Part shown: positions 62,465 through 64,000 of the stretch, piece after piece
Layout of the letters: every line of letters begins with the position of its first letter
Numbering within the stretch: position 1 is the first letter of the stretch
Translations under genes and position numbers: made by a program
Notes under the pieces: model-generated
The model's database searches: none
What the model saw: only the letters and a program-made list of their open reading frames with translations
What the model was told of the DNA's origin: nothing
Source of the DNA: an uncultured Tessaracoccus sp.
GTDB lineage: Bacteria; Actinomycetota; Actinomycetes; Propionibacteriales; Propionibacteriaceae
Direction of reading: 5' to 3'
Length of the DNA: 64,000 bases
Assembly (NCBI RefSeq): GCF_947286155.1
Contig: NZ_CAMYPD010000007.1
Coordinates: 1 to 64,000, forward strand

Positions 62465-63114
62465 TGTTTGGGCCTTCCTTGGTAGTCGGCGACGGCCCAC
62501 CTGCCGTTGGGTTGTTGCTCCATGATGATGGAGAACTCGATGTTCGGCGTCCACTCGCCACCTTTCCCGGCCTTGGCAGGTTTTCCTGTTTTCTCCTCGA
62601 CGATGTTCTGATGAGTGAAATCTTTACAAATTGTGATGGTGGAGACATTGACTCCGTCAGCGTTCCGTTGGGGCTTTTCGATATCTATCGTTCGAGTGAT
62701 CACGTCGCCCACTCGGATGTGGCCGTGGTCTCGGAGCTCACCAATTTCATGAACGACGTCAATGGAATATTGTCCCGTGGTGGTGAGGACCAGTGGGGTG
62801 AGGTCGTTGAGTGAGGAGTCTTTTGCGTAGCGGTCCCATTGGATTTCGTTCTCTTCCCAGCCTTCTCTTATGGCTTGGATTTCTTTACTTTCCCCGGGTT
62901 CTGGTGGTGGGAAGGATTCGTGGGCAGTTGGGGAAGGTGACGGAGCTGGCGTCGGCGATGGGGTTGGGTTGGCGGTGGGGGCGCGTCGGATGGATGTGGG
63001 TGCTGCGGGTGTTGGTTGTTCTTGTGCCCCGGGTTGTGCGGGTTGGCAGGCGGTGACGGTTGCGAGTAGCAGTGTGGTGGCGATGGCGTAGCCAAGACGT
63101 CGTTGTTTGACCAT
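62458..63114 (-). CDS. Lipoprotein, tandem copy 3
   Basis: A 218-residue paralogue of the two lipoproteins to the left, with lipobox ATVTAC, a linker two residues longer (NPTPSPTPAPSPSPT) and the same domain, ending AVADYQGRPKQC. It is the first gene in the direction of transcription. Ribosome site GGAGGAACAATC and the upstream 64-bp block are conserved. Confidence 0.85.
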   Translation of the reverse strand: MVKQRRLGYAIATTLLLATVTACQPAQPGAQEQPTPAAPTSIRRAPTANPTPSPTPAPSPSPTAHESFPPPEPGESKEIQAIREGWEENEIQWDRYAKDSSLNDLTPLVLTTTGQYSIDVVHEIGELRDHGHIRVGDVITRTIDIEKPQRNADGVNVSTITICKDFTHQNIVEEKTGKPAKAGKGGEWTPNIEFSIIMEQQPNGRWAVADYQGRPKQC

Positions 63115-63177
63115 GATTGTTCCTCCAGGGCTTTGAGTGAACCAGATGTGGGGGTCACTTCGTCGCAGTTTCTGGAG

Positions 63178-63186
63178 TTATCCACA
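63178..63186 (+). promoter_or_regulatory. DnaA-box-like site TTATCCACA upstream of lipoprotein copy 3
   Basis: The third identical nonamer, again 64 bp from the start codon of its lipoprotein copy. Confidence 0.5.
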
Positions 63187-63240
63187 GGTGGGTGATTGAT
63201 CGTGCGTTGACCAGCCCCGACCGCGCGGAGCGAACGCAAG

Positions 63241-63290
63241 CTTCAGTGGCAGATCGTGGTCCATGTTTGGGCGCAAATCTGCCACTGAAG
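63241..63290. repeat. Long-armed inverted repeat
   Basis: A perfect 14-bp arm, cttcagtggcagat (63241-63254), inverted at 63277-63290, with a 22-base loop. Arms unrelated to the other elements of this type. Confidence 0.65.
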
Positions 63291-63298
63291 GTCATCGT

Positions 63299-63598
63299 GG
63301 TTGATTTCGACACGCCACCTGCGGTGGCGGCTCAATCATCGAGCTTGGCACCCGAGACGCTGCGACAAAACTGCAAAACTCGCCAACAGCTGCAGACCTC
63401 ACGCTTGGCGGAGCGGAGAGAGGACCCACTGTTGGCGAGTTTTGCAGTTCTGATACGACGCAGATGGTTTCGACTCGCGACTTCGTCGCGGTTCAGCCAT
63501 CGGGCCAGGTTCGGCGGTTGAGCCGCCCCGGCAGCGGGCGTGTCGAAACCACGGGATGCGTCTCGATACACGGGCTTCGCCCGTTACTCGACGGTCGC
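63299..63598. repeat. Cluster of four TCGA-bounded palindromes
   Basis: Units at 63299-63344, 63467-63506, 63516-63552 (inverted orientation) and 63558-63598. Each has TCGA-like ends and a GC hairpin (for example CGGGCTTCGCCCG). They fill the gap between the JetD end and the lipoprotein promoter; no gene is seen here. Confidence 0.55.
63369..63449. repeat. Long-armed inverted repeat, 21-bp perfect arms
   Basis: Arms 63369-63389 and 63429-63449 are perfect reverse complements (core ctgcaaaactcgccaaca), with a 39-base loop. Same architecture as elements at 2550 and 59272, different sequence. Confidence 0.75.
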
Positions 63599-63617
63599 GG
63601 CAAGGCCCGACGCCCAG

Positions 63618-64000
63618 TCAGCCAGAGGCCAACCGCTCGCTCGCCCATGCCCAATCGATTCGCTCCTGCTCCAGGCGCACGCCCTGCCCGAATCGGTCCT
63701 CGACGAGAGCCCGATAGAGGTGCTGCTCGTCGGCCGAAAGGTGAGTCAGCGCAGCGCCTTTGGGTGGGCGCGGCTCGCTCACCCAGCGGTCGCGGTGCGC
63801 CAGCAGCGTCTCCTCGTCCATGAGCACCGATTGCGTCTGCGGGCACGCAGCCCGGAGCTGGTTCAGGATCTCGAACCCCTTGGCGTCTAGATCGCCCCAA
63901 TACCGGACGCGAGCCCCACGCAGCCACGGGAGCAGACCGAGCCGCCCCACGTCGAAACCCTGCCCCCACACCACCGCACCCCCGCTGGGCACGGGAACAC
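63618..64000 (-). CDS. jetD: Wadjet anti-plasmid defence protein JetD, C-terminal part
   Basis: The frame is open at the right window edge; about 127 C-terminal residues are seen. The toprim-like core VRYWGDLDAKGFEILNQLR carries the Asp-x-Asp metal pair and is followed by QSVLMDEETLLAHRDRW and VRLEQERIDW, all hallmarks of JetD (DUF2220). JetD is the nuclease of the SMC-like Wadjet (JetABCD/MksBEFG) complex that cleaves circular plasmids. It is normally the last gene of its operon, so jetA, jetB and jetC should lie just beyond the window, reading leftward. Confidence 0.88.
   Translation of the reverse strand, partial: VPVPSGGAVVWGQGFDVGRLGLLPWLRGARVRYWGDLDAKGFEILNQLRAACPQTQSVLMDEETLLAHRDRWVSEPRPPKGAALTHLSADEQHLYRALVEDRFGQGVRLEQERIDWAWASERLASG

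Noticed and set aside
61396..63186. Chromosomal replication origin
   Set aside because: Only three DnaA-like nonamers, each tied to a duplicated promoter; no dnaA, dnaN or AT-rich unwinding region.

Overview
The window is high-GC DNA from an actinobacterium. Evidence is the strong G/C third-codon bias, frequent GTG and TTG starts with AGGAGG-type ribosome sites, a sortase-type LPKTG motif, a TadE-like pilin gene and a PHO-box-like repeat. A Propionibacteriaceae-like host is my best guess, but nothing here proves the family.

Layout. (1) 1-6600: end of an FGGY sugar kinase, an AspT/YidE-type transporter, an ABC exporter, an unrecognised membrane protein and a HAD phosphatase. (2) 6614-17559: a divergent scavenging locus. 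Leftward are a ROK repressor and an M81 (MlrC-like) peptidase. Rightward are a complete family-5 peptide/oligosaccharide ABC importer, a ROK sugar kinase and a GH29 alpha-L-fucosidase. (3) 17626-26357: citrate synthase, a UMF1-type MFS protein, a very large secreted calcineurin-like phosphoesterase with a duplicated Cys-paired domain, a PepSY lipoprotein and a DUF2207 membrane protein. (4) 26528-31930: an accessory stretch with a Fic protein, transposase remnants (IS256, IS3), a HigB/HigA-like toxin-antitoxin pair whose antitoxin carries a zinc protease domain, a vestige of the phosphoesterase gene and two type I-E-like CRISPR repeat units. (5) 31937-53559: a 21-kb sugar or sugar-acid catabolic cluster. 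It holds TIM-barrel epimerase, two SDRs, a cupin-type phosphoglucose isomerase, a shikimate-dehydrogenase-like enzyme, a phosphotriesterase-fold hydrolase, a KDPG-type aldolase, an RpiR/HexR-type regulator, a xylulokinase-like kinase, three zinc-type dehydrogenases, a 2-hydroxyacid dehydrogenase and two sugar ABC transporters. The first transporter is decayed (three nonsense codons, three frameshifts, damaged Walker B); the second is intact. (6) 54352-59225: fused glycyl-tRNA synthetase, an MFS permease and a Nudix hydrolase. (7) 59362-63114: leftward TadE-like gene preceded by three tandem copies of a lipoprotein gene, each with a DnaA-box-like site 64 bp upstream. (8) 63618-64000: the C-terminal part of a JetD (Wadjet anti-plasmid) gene running off the window.

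How the parts work together. The most interesting signal is regulatory. A 13-bp palindrome, GTAGTNNNACTAC, occurs exactly four times, each time upstream of a transcription unit of region 5 (31755, 32851, 38653, 43006). It has the same architecture as HexR operators, and the cluster encodes both an RpiR-family regulator and a KDPG-type aldolase, KDPG being the classical HexR effector. I infer a dedicated regulon for an unidentified sugar whose catabolism ends in aldol cleavage of a 2-keto-3-deoxy acid.

The intergenic regions hold many inverted repeats. Some are ordinary terminators. Others are long-armed (14-23 bp arms, 22-60 bp loops) with arm sequences that differ from element to element.
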